A stretch of DNA of 64,000 nt, from positions 496,001 to 560,000 of the forward strand of contig CAVQVO010000020.1 of NCBI GenBank assembly GCA_963717115.1. The letters run 5' to 3'. The notes below the pieces were generated by a model that was given only the letters and a program-made list of their open reading frames with translations, was not told the origin of the DNA and made no database searches. Of this stretch, positions 19,440 to 28,102 are shown piece after piece. This DNA is from JBBQUN01 sp963717115 (GTDB taxonomy: Bacteria > Actinomycetota > Acidimicrobiia > Acidimicrobiales > SZUA-35). Position numbers and translations under genes: made by a program. Position 1 is the first letter of the stretch. The number at the start of each line of letters is the position of its first letter.

Positions 19440-20594
19440 GTGCCCAACCTGATCACCGACGAATCCGCCTTCCGAGATGTGTTGGAGCAGGCGGCGGCCC
19501 ACGATCGCTACGCCATCGACACCGAATTCCACCGGGAGCGCACCTACTTCCCCCAGGTGGCACTCGTCCAGCTGGCCTGGGCCGATCAGGTGGCCCTGAT
19601 CGATCCCTTGGCGCTCGACCTGACGCCGATGGCCGAGCTGTTGAACAGCGATGCGCTCTGCGTCATGCATGCCGGCACCCAGGATCTCGAGGTGCTCGAC
19701 CTGGCGGCCGGGGCCGTCCCGACCCGACTCTTCGACACCCAGATCGCGGCCGGGTTCCTGGGCATCTCGACGGGCTCGCTGGCCACCCTGCTCGACACCT
19801 ATCTCGATCTCACGCTCACCAAGGGCGACCGGCTGACCGACTGGCTTCGACGCCCTCTGACCGATGATCAGCTCACCTACGCCGCAGGCGACGTCGATCA
19901 CCTCCTGGACCTCGCCGCGCTGCTCGAGTCGCAGCTCCGCGATCTCGGTCGTCTCGAGTGGGCCGAGTCCGAGTGCGAGATCGTCCGCGTCAAGCCCCGC
20001 GGCCGCCGGCCGCCCGAGGACGCCGTCCAGCGGATCAAGGAGGCCCGGTCGCTCAAGGGCCGGGCCGCCCGAGTCGCCCGTTCGATCGCGGCCTGGCGCG
20101 AAGACCGCGCCGCCGACCTCGACGTTCCCGTTCGCCAGGTGCTGCCCGACATCGCCGTGGTCGGTGTGGCCCAGCAGGTCCCGACGTCGGTCAAGGACCT
20201 CGAACGCATCCGGGGTCTCGACGGCCGGCACCTCAAGTCCGGTGCGGCCGAACAGCTCCTCGCTGCGGTCCAGGCCGGACTGCGTTCGACCGACGAGGCT
20301 CCCCGGCCACGGGCTCCGGGCCTTCCCAAGGACATGCGGCCCGTGGTCACGTTGGTGACGGCATGGATCTCGCAACTGTCGCGCGATCATCAGCTCGATC
20401 CCGCCCTGTTGGCCACGCGGGCCGACATCGAGGGCCTGCTGGCCGATGACCCCTCGAGCCGCCTGCGCAGTGGCTGGCGGGGGGCGCTCGTCGGCGAACC
20501 GATCCAGCAACTGGCGCGCGGCGAGGCCGCGCTGGCGTTCGTCGGCGAGGGCCGATTGGCCCTCGAAGCCCGCAGCCACCGGGCGCTCGACTGA
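19440..20594 (+). CDS. rnd: Ribonuclease D
   Basis: A 384-residue 3'-5' exonuclease. The DEDDy catalytic set is visible: DTEFHRERTY (Exo I), HAGTQDLEVL (Exo II) and YAAGDVDHLL (Exo III). The C-terminal half (residues 200-384) carries HRDC-like helices, including RSLKGRAARVARSIAAWRE. It trims 3' ends of tRNA precursors. I chose the GTG at 19440 because TAGGCT at 19426-19431 lies 8 bases upstream and the domain starts at once. An ATG at 19365, overlapping the MobA stop, would add 25 unconserved residues. Confidence 0.9.
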   Translation: MPNLITDESAFRDVLEQAAAHDRYAIDTEFHRERTYFPQVALVQLAWADQVALIDPLALDLTPMAELLNSDALCVMHAGTQDLEVLDLAAGAVPTRLFDTQIAAGFLGISTGSLATLLDTYLDLTLTKGDRLTDWLRRPLTDDQLTYAAGDVDHLLDLAALLESQLRDLGRLEWAESECEIVRVKPRGRRPPEDAVQRIKEARSLKGRAARVARSIAAWREDRAADLDVPVRQVLPDIAVVGVAQQVPTSVKDLERIRGLDGRHLKSGAAEQLLAAVQAGLRSTDEAPRPRAPGLPKDMRPVVTLVTAWISQLSRDHQLDPALLATRADIEGLLADDPSSRLRSGWRGALVGEPIQQLARGEAALAFVGEGRLALEARSHRALD

Positions 20595-20778
20595 TCGTCG
20601 AGGGCTCTGCGGTCCCGAACGAGGACGGCAGGCCAAGCGCAAACGAGGGATGTTGAACGACAGCGGGCGACCTCCAGGCACTTTTGGGTATGACTCGCTC
20701 ATCTGATGGGAATGGGCCTACACTTCGATTTCGACCTGCCGCCTGACCAGGTGGCATACCCGCATCGCGAGCAGGAGC

Positions 20779-20961
20779 GTGCCCCGTGAAAAAGGGCGTC
20801 ATCGCAGATACGAAGAGGCTCGGGCCCTGAAGCGCTCGAACCCGGCTGACGACATCGAGTCCTTGATGGATCGTCTCGAGGACGATCCCTTCGATCTTCC
20901 GGTCACGTCCGAGGCCGGACGGGCCGGTCGCGACGACGAAGACGACTACTACGACGACTGA
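20779..20961 (+). CDS. Small acidic-tailed hypothetical protein, 60 residues
   Basis: I do not recognise a family. The N-terminus is basic (PREKGRHRRYEEARALKR), the middle reads DDIESLMDRLEDDPFDLP, and the end is DDEDDYYDD. GTG at 20779 follows a purine-rich GCAGGAG. A TACACT box at 20721-20726 could be its -10 element. A strong intrinsic terminator sits 39 bases after the stop, so this looks like a real single-gene transcript. The bipolar charge suggests a nucleic-acid or protein-binding role, but that is a guess. Confidence 0.6.
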   Translation: MPREKGRHRRYEEARALKRSNPADDIESLMDRLEDDPFDLPVTSEAGRAGRDDEDDYYDD

Positions 20962-20999
20962 CGCCCGGCTCGTGGCGGCCCCGTCGCCATCGGCCAAAT

Positions 21000-21040
21000 C
21001 GACGAAGGCCCGGTGCCGGCACCGGGCCTTCGTCGGTTTT
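21000..21040 (+). terminator. Intrinsic terminator, 18-bp perfect stem plus T-run
   Basis: The arms 21000-21017 and 21018-21035 are exact reverse complements (CGACGAAGGCCCGGTGCC as the left arm), followed by GTTTT. It ends the small-protein transcript and separates it from the convergent CLC gene. Confidence 0.9.
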
Positions 21041-21071
21041 CGGCTCCGCTCGCCGCGATGGGGGCCGAGGG

Positions 21072-22760
21072 TCAGATGCCGCCGGTCTCGTCGATGATCT
21101 CGCCGAGCTTCACGATCTCGGCCTCGAGGACGACGCCGATGAAGTTGCGATCGCCGTCGGTCACGGCCATGACGTCGGTGTCGGCCGACTCCATGGCGGT
21201 CACGACGTCGCGCAGCGACCAGCCCGGATGGGCGATCAGGTCGACCCCTTCGAGGACCTCGGCCACGGTGGTGGTCTCCCATCGGTCGCGGGGGATCGCG
21301 GCGCAGCCCTCGACCGAGCACAGGCCGATGAACCGGTTGCCGTCGACGACGGGGACCACCCGTTCGCGACGCCCGAGCGCATGGATCCAGACGAACTCCG
21401 ACACCGTGGCATCGGGTGGCACGGTCAGCACGTCGGTGGTGAGGGCCGCCGCCAGCGGCATGGTCAGGCGTTCTTCGAGGTGGCCGAGCCGTTCGACCTG
21501 CTGGCCGGCGCTGACCGAGTCGGGCCCGGCGACCAGCTGGGCCACGGCCGCGGCGATGAGCGCCGGAACGACCGCCGACCCGGAATTGGCGGTCGACTCG
21601 GCGACGAACATCACGGCGGCGATCGGGGTTCGGTAGCCGGCGGCGAGGAACGCCGCGAGTCCGAGGATGGGCAGGAGCGCGCCGCCGTTGGGCGCCATCC
21701 CCAACTCCTCGAGGGCGAGACCCACCAGGGTCCCCAGCAGCACGCCCTGGACGGCCAGGGGGATGAACAGTCCGCCCGTGCCGCCGCCGACGACCGTCAC
21801 GAGGGTGGCGACGATCCGGAGGAGGAAGACGAGGGCAACGGCCTTGAGCGAGTGGCTCTCGCTCAACCACTCGACGACGCCGACCCCGGGACCCAGGGTG
21901 AGCGGCTCGTCGAAGAGTTGGACGGCCAGCAATGCCAACAGGCTCAGCGTCGAACCGGCGACGACCACCCGGACCGGGGCCTTGATCTGCTTCGACAGTT
22001 GCTTGGCCCGACGGACCAGGATGGCGTACATCCGGCCGCCGAGACCGGCCCCGACCCCGATGGCCAGCGCAGCGATGAGGTCACCGGCTTCGAGCGGGCG
22101 GCCCGACACCTGGTTCAACAATCGCTCCGGGGCGGCGAGAGGCATGGAGATGAAGGTCAGGTACGCCGCCGCCGAGGCGACGAGCGACGGCAGCAACGCG
22201 CGGTGGGCGAGATCGTCGCGGTAGGGCGCCTCGAGGGCGAAGAGGACGCCGGTCGCCGGGGCCTGGAAGACGGCGGCCACGCCGGCGGCGGCGCCGGCGG
22301 TCAGCAGCAGCCGCGCCGCCCCGCGCCCGAGCCACCGATCGAGTCGGGCGGCGACCTGCAACCCGAACACCGAGCCGGTGTAGATCGACGGGCCCTCGAG
22401 ACCGAGCGCCCCACCGAAACCGATGGTGGTGACACCGGCCAGGAGCCGGGCCGGGAGCTTGGAGAGCGGCAGCGACGGATGCCGCATGTGGTAGGCGCTG
22501 ATGTACTCGTCGGAGGTGGCCGGCGTCGAGTTGTTCCCGAGACGAGCCAGGATGACGGCGGTGAACACCAGGCCCACCAATGGTGCCAGGGTCTGGACCA
22601 GGAGTCCCTGCTCGGTGATGTGCTCGAGCACCAGGGTGACCGTGACGTACTCGAAGATCGACACCGTCACCCCGACGAGGACCCCGAGCAGCGCCGATGC
22701 CAGCAGGAGGCGAGAGCTCCTGGCTTCGGGCAGGAGCGAGCGGGCGAGGGACAGCACCAT
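21072..22760 (-). CDS. CLC-family chloride channel/transporter with C-terminal CBS domains
   Basis: A 562-residue protein. Residues 1-400 hold the multi-helix CLC core: GGALGLEGPSIYTG contains the gating Glu (GxEGP motif), and GGGTGGLFIPLAVQG is the third filter motif. The first filter motif (GSGIP) is not seen at its usual place, where SDEYISAYH occurs. Residues 420-560 form a CBS pair (TTDVLTVPPDATVSEFVW; DVMAVTDGDRNFIGVV), probably a nucleotide sensor. It sits in the membrane and transports an anion, perhaps with proton exchange. TAGGGC lies 8 bases before the ATG. Confidence 0.88.
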   Translation of the reverse strand: MVLSLARSLLPEARSSRLLLASALLGVLVGVTVSIFEYVTVTLVLEHITEQGLLVQTLAPLVGLVFTAVILARLGNNSTPATSDEYISAYHMRHPSLPLSKLPARLLAGVTTIGFGGALGLEGPSIYTGSVFGLQVAARLDRWLGRGAARLLLTAGAAAGVAAVFQAPATGVLFALEAPYRDDLAHRALLPSLVASAAAYLTFISMPLAAPERLLNQVSGRPLEAGDLIAALAIGVGAGLGGRMYAILVRRAKQLSKQIKAPVRVVVAGSTLSLLALLAVQLFDEPLTLGPGVGVVEWLSESHSLKAVALVFLLRIVATLVTVVGGGTGGLFIPLAVQGVLLGTLVGLALEELGMAPNGGALLPILGLAAFLAAGYRTPIAAVMFVAESTANSGSAVVPALIAAAVAQLVAGPDSVSAGQQVERLGHLEERLTMPLAAALTTDVLTVPPDATVSEFVWIHALGRRERVVPVVDGNRFIGLCSVEGCAAIPRDRWETTTVAEVLEGVDLIAHPGWSLRDVVTAMESADTDVMAVTDGDRNFIGVVLEAEIVKLGEIIDETGGI

Positions 22761-22809
22761 CGAAGAATGCCCTACCGAGACTGCCGAGTGGTGCTTCTGG
22801 AATGGATCC

Positions 22810-23549
22810 TCATCGCTTGGTCGTGAGGGCGACCGGCGTTTCTCGCTGGATCGACTCGAGTTCGGCGGCGAGCCGATCGTAGATGTCGGTGCCGACGAGT
22901 TCGATCAGCTCGTCGCGGGCGGTTTCGTACAGGGGTTCTCGCCCTTGGTAGGCCGCGTCCTCCTCGATACACCACCAGTGGAAGTCGAACCCGCCCTCGC
23001 CCCAGTCCCGCCGCTCCCACGCCCGGACGAACACGGTGTCGTTTCCGTAGTCGTCGGTGTGGATGTCGAGACGGATCGGGCACCTGCCAACAGACGTCGG
23101 GTTTCCAGTCGAGGGGTCGCTCGCCGAGTTTCAGCGCCTTGGCGTGCAGGGCACAGCCGGCACCGCCGGGGTGGTCCTCACGATTGAGGAAGATGCACGC
23201 CCCGTCGGCCGCGACGCGTCACCCATGCCCCTTCCTTGTTCTGCTTGAACGGCCCGCCCTTCTTGGTCGCCCGGCGCCGATACTGCCAGTCGTCGTCGGT
23301 CAGCAGGGCGGCATAGGCGGCGGTGTTCTCGAGGTCCTCGGTGTCGGAGAAATGCGCTCCATGGACACAGCAGCCGAGCGCTTCGGCCCGTTCGATCGGC
23401 AGCGACTCGGGCTCGGGGTCGATCGACGGGCAGCCCTGCCCGTAGATGCAGCCGAAGTTCGACAGCAGGAACGTGACATCGAACATCCAGGCATCACCGC
23501 GGTCGTCGGCGAGCGAGATCCAGCGGTGGGCGTCGGCGGGAGGAAGCAC
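22810..23549 (-). pseudogene. Cysteine-rich protein of unknown function, interrupted by two +1 frameshifts
   Basis: From GTG 23549 the frame reads ADAHRWISLADDRGDAWMFD, FLLSNFGCIYGQGCPS and ALGCCVHGAHF. It then jumps by +1 near 23213 into DGACIFLNRED, GCALHAKALKLGERP and DVCWQVP. It jumps again near 23077 into DIHTDDYGNDTVFVRAWE and ends at 22810. Removing both bases gives 245 codons. Eight or more Cys in C-x-C-like spacing suggest metal or Fe-S binding, reminiscent of YkgJ/DUF3109-type proteins, but no family is certain. TACCCT at 23556-23561 lies 6 bases before the GTG. Confidence 0.7.
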
Positions 23550-23634
23550 CCGCCGAGGGTAGTGCCTCGTACCCGCCGCCCGACTGCGATGCCGCCGGGT
23601 TCGGGTGTCGCCGGGTCCGAGTAGCGTCGTGACC

Positions 23635-23844
23635 ATGACCGGCTTCCACGACGACCGACTGCGAGATCTGACCGATCGGCTCCGGGCGATCGACGACGAG
23701 CTGTCGGAACTCGGGATCGACGTGCTCCGGGAAGCGGTGGCGTCCGGCGCCACCGCCCGTCCGGCGATCGACAAGCCGATCGCCGCAGCGCGCCGCGCCG
23801 TCGAGAAGGCGATCCGATCCCTCGACACCGCCGCCGCCACGTGA
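23635..23844 (+). CDS. Hypothetical protein, 69 residues, helical
   Basis: No family recognised. The sequence is charged and helical (DDRLRDLTDRLRAIDDELSE, then AAARRAVEKAIRSLD) with likely coiled-coil character. TAGCGT at 23622-23627 lies 7 bases before the ATG, supporting a leaderless gene. It is divergent from the broken cysteine-rich gene and converges on the LOG-family gene with 19 bases between the stops. Confidence 0.55.
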   Translation: MTGFHDDRLRDLTDRLRAIDDELSELGIDVLREAVASGATARPAIDKPIAAARRAVEKAIRSLDTAAAT

Positions 23845-23863
23845 CGACGGCGGTGTCGGATGG

Positions 23864-24985
23864 TCAGCGACCGTCGCCGTCGAGCATGGGTTCGTTCTCG
23901 GGTTCGAGATCGTGGACCAGTCCGGTGGTCGCCCGATCCTCCCGACCGCCCAGGTCGTTGATGCGCAGGATCATCTGGTGGAGTCGGGCGAAGGCCCGAT
24001 CGTTGAACCGGAAGGCGATCCGCGCCAGGTCGACGTGGTCGTCGTCGGAGCGCTCGGCCTCGGTGGTCTCGACGGCCTCGATCGCGCCCTCGACGACGAT
24101 GTCCGCGAACTCGGTGTCGAGGGTTTCGAGCGCGGCCTCGCTCAGCGGTGCGTTCAGGCGGACGACGAGCCGTTTGCCCACGTAGCGCATCGAATGGAAG
24201 GTGGAGTAGTAGTCGGCCACGAAGTCGGCCGCCTCGGCGGCACTGTGGGTGTGGAAGAACAGCGAGGTGTCGACCGGACCGATCATGCCGCGGTCGAGGA
24301 GTCCGTCCTCGATGAAGCGGATCAACGACGACCAGTAGTTCGACCCGGGATGGTCGAGCATCACGATGGGCGCCGGGTAGCTCTTGCCGGTCTGGATCAG
24401 GGTGATCAGCTCGAACGCCTCGTCGAGGGTCCCGAAACCGCCCGGAAGCAGGACGAAACCGTCGCTCTCCTTCATGAAGAACAGTTTCCGGGTGAAGAAG
24501 TAGCGGAACGTGGCGAGCTTGGGATCGCCCTCGATGATCGGCGCCGCCCGCTGCTCGAAGGGGAGCACGATGTTGACCCCGAAGCTGTTCTCGGTCCCCG
24601 CACCCTCGATGACCGCGGTCATGATGCCCGGACCCGCGCCACTGATCACCATCCAGTCCTGTTCGGCGATGCGCCGGCCGAACTCGTTGGCGAGGGCATA
24701 GTCGGGATGATCCTCGGGTGTCCGAGCCGATCCGAAGACGGTGCACTTGGCCCGGGTGCGGTGGGGCGAGAAGACCCGCCAGGCATTCAACATCTCGACC
24801 AGGGTCTGCGATGCGATCTTCAGTTCGAGCCGGTCGACATCGGCGGCGTCCATGTCGAGCGCCGTGACGAGCAGGCGCCGCACCAGGTCGTCGTTGGTGT
24901 CCTTCCCGATCTCACCGAGCAGCTCCGAGATCAGCCGGTCGACCTGGCCCTCACCATAGGTGTTGCGTGCTCTCGGCGCGTTCAT
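23864..24985 (-). CDS. LOG/TIGR00730-type Rossmann-fold nucleotide-binding protein
   Basis: A 373-residue protein with the lysine-decarboxylase-like LOG core: TVFGSARTPEDHP, ISGAGPGIMTAVIEGA and the signature PGGFGTLDE. Many small LOG proteins are cytokinin riboside 5'-monophosphate phosphoribohydrolases. This one has 90 extra N-terminal and 110 extra C-terminal residues, like the long actinobacterial group whose role is less clear. The ATG at 24985 follows GAGGAG; an in-frame GTG at 24997 is too close to that site. Confidence 0.82.
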   Translation of the reverse strand: MNAPRARNTYGEGQVDRLISELLGEIGKDTNDDLVRRLLVTALDMDAADVDRLELKIASQTLVEMLNAWRVFSPHRTRAKCTVFGSARTPEDHPDYALANEFGRRIAEQDWMVISGAGPGIMTAVIEGAGTENSFGVNIVLPFEQRAAPIIEGDPKLATFRYFFTRKLFFMKESDGFVLLPGGFGTLDEAFELITLIQTGKSYPAPIVMLDHPGSNYWSSLIRFIEDGLLDRGMIGPVDTSLFFHTHSAAEAADFVADYYSTFHSMRYVGKRLVVRLNAPLSEAALETLDTEFADIVVEGAIEAVETTEAERSDDDHVDLARIAFRFNDRAFARLHQMILRINDLGGREDRATTGLVHDLEPENEPMLDGDGR

Positions 24986-25055
24986 CGGTCGGGCCACTCC
25001 TCGTTCGGCGAAGACCCACCGTAGTCACCCGGCGGTGGTTGGGGCGGACGCCGAC

Positions 25056-26180
25056 TCACCCGACTCGGGCGGAGTCGACCCGTTCGTACAGGGTGGTCCG
25101 CTGGGCGAGGCGACGCCCGAGCGGTTCGACCAGTCGCGCGAAGTCCTCGACGCCGACGTCGGTGCCGTGGGCGGCACCGGCCGCACGCGAGATGTTCTCG
25201 TCCATCAGGGTGCCGCCGACGTCGTTGCAGCCCGACTGCAGGAGTTGGCGAACGGCATCGAAGCCGATCTTCACCCACCCCGATTGGATGTTGTCGATCG
25301 TGCCTCGGTACGCGATGCGGGCGATGGCGTGCATCAGCAGCGTCTCCCGGAACGTCGGGCCTCGTCGGGCCCGATGCTGCAGATAGATCGGAGCCGCCAT
25401 GTGGACGAACGGGAGCCCGACGAACTCGGTGAACCCGCCCGTCTCCTCCTGCAGCGCCCGGGTGGCCAGGAGGTGCTTCACCCAGCTCTCGGGTTGCTCG
25501 ACGGCGCCGAACATGATCGTGACGTTCGACCGCAAGCCCACCTGGTGGGCGGTGCGGTGGGCGTCGAGCCACTCGTCGCTGTCGATCTTGTCGGGGCAGA
25601 GGATGGCCCGGACCGGGTCGTCGAGGATCTCCGCGGCGGTTCCCGGGAGGGTCTTCAGCCCGGCGTCCATCAGTCGCCGCAGGTAGTCGGCCAGCGGCTC
25701 GCCCAACCGCTTGGCCCCTTCGGTGACCTCGAGGGCGGTGAAGCCGTGGATGTGCATGTCGGGACACGCCTCGTGCACCGCCCGCGCCACGTCGATGTAG
25801 TAGTCACCGTCGAAGTCGGGATGGATCCCGCCCTGGAGGCAGACCTCGGTCGCCCCGACCTCGGCCGCCTCGATGACCCGGCGCTGCATCTCCTCGAGGG
25901 TGAGGAGGTAGGGCTTGCCCCGGAGGTTGAGGCTGAGCGGGCCCTTCGAGAAGCCGCAGAACCGGCACTTGAAGGTGCAGACGTTCGTGTAGTTGATGTT
26001 GCGGTTGACCACGTAGGTCACGTCGTCGCCGACGATCGCCTGCCGGAGTTCGTCGGCAACCGCAGCGACGGCGGCGACCTCGGGGCCTCGGGCCCCGAAG
26101 AGCGTGAGCAACTCGTCGGCGCCGACCCGTTCGCCGGCTCGGATTCCGTCGAGGACCTCGGCAACGGCGCCACCCGCCAA
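25056..26180 (-). CDS. cofH: F420 precursor (FO) synthase, CofH half of a frameshifted FbiC
   Basis: The 374-residue open frame is a radical-SAM domain with the cluster motif NVCTFKCRFCGFSKG (CxxxCxxC). GGIHPDFDGDYY and GTLMDENISRAAGA near the end are typical of CofH. CofH condenses the tyrosine-derived radical with 5-amino-6-ribitylaminouracil, making FO with CofG. Its N-terminal residues continue the CofG frame of the upstream gene if one base near 26211 is removed, so the ancestral gene is a fused FbiC of about 794 codons. It might still be translated separately, but no strong ribosome site precedes its start. Confidence 0.9.
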   Translation of the reverse strand: MAGGAVAEVLDGIRAGERVGADELLTLFGARGPEVAAVAAVADELRQAIVGDDVTYVVNRNINYTNVCTFKCRFCGFSKGPLSLNLRGKPYLLTLEEMQRRVIEAAEVGATEVCLQGGIHPDFDGDYYIDVARAVHEACPDMHIHGFTALEVTEGAKRLGEPLADYLRRLMDAGLKTLPGTAAEILDDPVRAILCPDKIDSDEWLDAHRTAHQVGLRSNVTIMFGAVEQPESWVKHLLATRALQEETGGFTEFVGLPFVHMAAPIYLQHRARRGPTFRETLLMHAIARIAYRGTIDNIQSGWVKIGFDAVRQLLQSGCNDVGGTLMDENISRAAGAAHGTDVGVEDFARLVEPLGRRLAQRTTLYERVDSARVG

Positions 26181-27441
26181 GTCGGTCGCGACACCGGGAC
26201 CGACCAGGGTCGGGTGGATCGACCACGGCCCCGGAGTACCACTGGGTCGAACGCTCGCCGATCAGGACCACGTCGGCACCGTCGTCGCCCTTGGCGACGA
26301 ACTCGCTGCGTTGCGGGAACACCGCCCCGGGATCGTCGCGGGCCAATCCCTCGGCGTCGGAGCGGTCGAGCACGGAGAACCGCAGCGCCGGATCGAGCCA
26401 GCGACCCGGGTTCCGGTCGGACGCGGTGGGCCCGAGTTCGCTCACCACGTACTCCGGATAGATCGTGAGCCGGGGGGCGAGCGTGTGGCCAGCCGCCTCG
26501 GTGACGGCCCGGAGCCGGTCGAGGGCCGGCCAGGGGCGCTCGGGGTTGACGTGATCGGCCGTGATCGGCGAGACGCCTCCCCAGTCGTCGATCCCGGCGT
26601 CCAGCAGCGGCGCGAAGTCGTCGCTCAGGTTGGGTGGGGCCTGGAGGTGGACGGCGTCGGGCAGGATCAGCCGGGCCAGGGCGATGGCCCGCCGGTAGGG
26701 CTCGTCGGGGCACGGCTCGTGTTTCCACATGGCGGTGCCCGCCTTCGGCAGGAAGTTCTGGACGATCACTTCCTGCACGTGGCCGTGGCGGGCGTGGGAG
26801 TCGGCGATGGCCTCGAGTGCCTCGATGCGGTCGGATTCGGTTTCGCCGATCCCGACGAGAATGCCGGTGGTGAAGGGGATGCCGAGCTCGCCGGCCGCCT
26901 CGAGCGTCGCCAGACGGCGGGCCGGGACCTTGTCGGGGGCGTTCGCGTGAGCGGCGAGGTCGGGCCGCAACGTTTCGATCATCATGCCCTGGCTCGGCGA
27001 GACCGTGCGGAGCCGGGCGAGCTCGTCGGGGTGGAGCGCGCCGGCGTTGGCGTGGGGGAGGAGGCCGGTTTCGTCGAGCACCAGTTGGCACATCGCCACC
27101 AGGTACTCCACCGTCGAGGCGTATCCCCGTTCGCGCAGCCAGGTCGCGGCCTGCGGATAGCGGAGTTCGGGACGCTCGCCGAGCGTGAAGAGCGCCTCGT
27201 GGCAGCCGGCGCGGGCGCCACGCTTGGCGATCCGCAGCACCTCGGCCGGTTCGAGGAAGGGGGCGTCGAGCCGGGCCGGCGGCTGGGCGAAGGTGCAGTA
27301 GCCGCACTGGTCGCGGCACAGCATGGTGAGCGGGATGAACACCTTGGGCGAGAACGTCACCCGATTCCCGTGGGCGTGATCGCGCCGCTGCCGGGCCCGG
27401 GCCAGGAGTTCGTCGGTCGCGAGGTTCGAGAGTTCGGTCAT
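25804..27441 (-). CDS. cofG: F420 precursor (FO) synthase, CofG half of a frameshifted FbiC
   Basis: Residues 1-410 are CofG: FIPLTMLCRDQCGYCTFAQ holds the radical-SAM cysteines. GCHEALFTLGERPE, TVSPSQGMMIETL and WGGVSPITADHVNPERPWP follow. The domain ends near IGERSTQWYSGAVVDPP at about 26212. Beyond that the frame is Arg/Gly-rich noise to 25804, while CofH runs on in the next frame. CCC GAC CCT at 26214-26206 is where the +1 shift falls. FbiC makes the deazaflavin FO for coenzyme F420. A HxlR regulator gene lies 34 bases upstream in the same direction. Confidence 0.88.
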   Translation of the reverse strand: MTELSNLATDELLARARQRRDHAHGNRVTFSPKVFIPLTMLCRDQCGYCTFAQPPARLDAPFLEPAEVLRIAKRGARAGCHEALFTLGERPELRYPQAATWLRERGYASTVEYLVAMCQLVLDETGLLPHANAGALHPDELARLRTVSPSQGMMIETLRPDLAAHANAPDKVPARRLATLEAAGELGIPFTTGILVGIGETESDRIEALEAIADSHARHGHVQEVIVQNFLPKAGTAMWKHEPCPDEPYRRAIALARLILPDAVHLQAPPNLSDDFAPLLDAGIDDWGGVSPITADHVNPERPWPALDRLRAVTEAAGHTLAPRLTIYPEYVVSELGPTASDRNPGRWLDPALRFSVLDRSDAEGLARDDPGAVFPQRSEFVAKGDDGADVVLIGERSTQWYSGAVVDPPDPGRSRCRDRLGGWRRCRGPRRNPSRRTGRRRRVAHALRGPRPRGRRRRCGCRRTPAGDRRRRRDLRGQPQHQLHERLHLQVPVLRLLEGPAQPQPPGQALPPHPRGDAAPGHRGGRGRGDRGLPPGRDPSRLRR

Positions 27442-27475
27442 GGCGTTGGTGCTTTCGGAAAGGAGGGGCGGAAAC

Positions 27476-27958
27476 TCAACGATCGGGGGTCTGGCTTCGG
27501 ACCCGGCCCGGGGCGACGCACTCGTCACACGCCGGGCAGCGCGTGGTCTGCACGAGCGGGGTCCCGCAGGTCTCGTGGACGAGCACGACCGGCGGCTGCC
27601 CGTTCGCATACCACTCGTCGCCCCAGCGCATCAGCGCGATGAGGGCCGGCGACAGGTCGGCACCCTTGGCCGTGAGTCGGTACTCGTGGCGAACGGGCCG
27701 ATCCTGGTACGGGACCTTCTCGACGACGCCATGATCGACGAGCAGCTTCAGCCGATCCGAGAGCAGGTTCTTGGCGATGCCGAGGTCGTCGACCAGCTGG
27801 GAGAACCGCCGGACACCCCGAAACAGGTCCCGCAGGACGAGGAAGGTCCAGCGGTCACCGATCACGTCGAGGGTGGCCGAGATCGAGCAGGCGACGGGCG
27901 GGGCGCCATCGGTCGGCGACGGATCGCTTCGGGCGGGTGGCGGATCCGAGCGGGGCAC
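27476..27958 (-). CDS. HxlR-family transcriptional regulator
   Basis: A 160-residue winged-helix protein: CSISATLDVIGDRWTFLVLR is the HxlR start, and FSQLVDDLGIAKNLLSDRLK is the recognition helix region. The wing reads RHEYRLTAKG. The C-terminal 35 residues add CGTPLVQTTRCPACDE, a four-Cys zinc-ribbon-like tail found in a subset of actinobacterial HxlR proteins. GTG start with TAGGTT (27965-27970) 6 bases upstream. A pair of related 17-bp sites lies just upstream (27979-28017), suggesting autoregulation. It may also affect fbiC, the next gene. Confidence 0.85.
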   Translation of the reverse strand: MPRSDPPPARSDPSPTDGAPPVACSISATLDVIGDRWTFLVLRDLFRGVRRFSQLVDDLGIAKNLLSDRLKLLVDHGVVEKVPYQDRPVRHEYRLTAKGADLSPALIALMRWGDEWYANGQPPVVLVHETCGTPLVQTTRCPACDECVAPGRVRSQTPDR

Positions 27959-27978
27959 GGCGGCAACCTAGAACAGTT

Positions 27979-28017
27979 GGTTTCGAATCACAACCCAGTC
28001 GGTTCGGAATCGAAACC
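27979..28017. promoter_or_regulatory. Twin inverted operator-like sites between HxlR and AlkB genes
   Basis: Site 1, GGTTTCGAATCACAACC (27979-27995), and site 2, GGTTCGGAATCGAAACC (28001-28017), match in inverted orientation at 13 of 17 positions. Their centres are 22 bp apart, about two helical turns. They sit just upstream of the HxlR promoter, the usual place for binding of a dimeric winged-helix regulator. Confidence 0.5.
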
Positions 28018-28086
28018 CGGTCGGGCCGGGCTGCGGGCGGTACGAGCCCCTCGGTGCTCGACCGGCCTCCCGGCCTTCCGGTATCA

Positions 28087-28102
28087 TCGAACACATGTTC
28101 GA
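28087..28102. promoter_or_regulatory. LexA SOS box overlapping the alkB start
   Basis: TCGAACACATGTTCGA matches the actinobacterial LexA box TCGAAC-N4-GTTCGA at every fixed position. It begins at the last base of the TATCAT box (28082-28087) and covers the ATG at 28095, so LexA bound here would block initiation. Confidence 0.85.
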
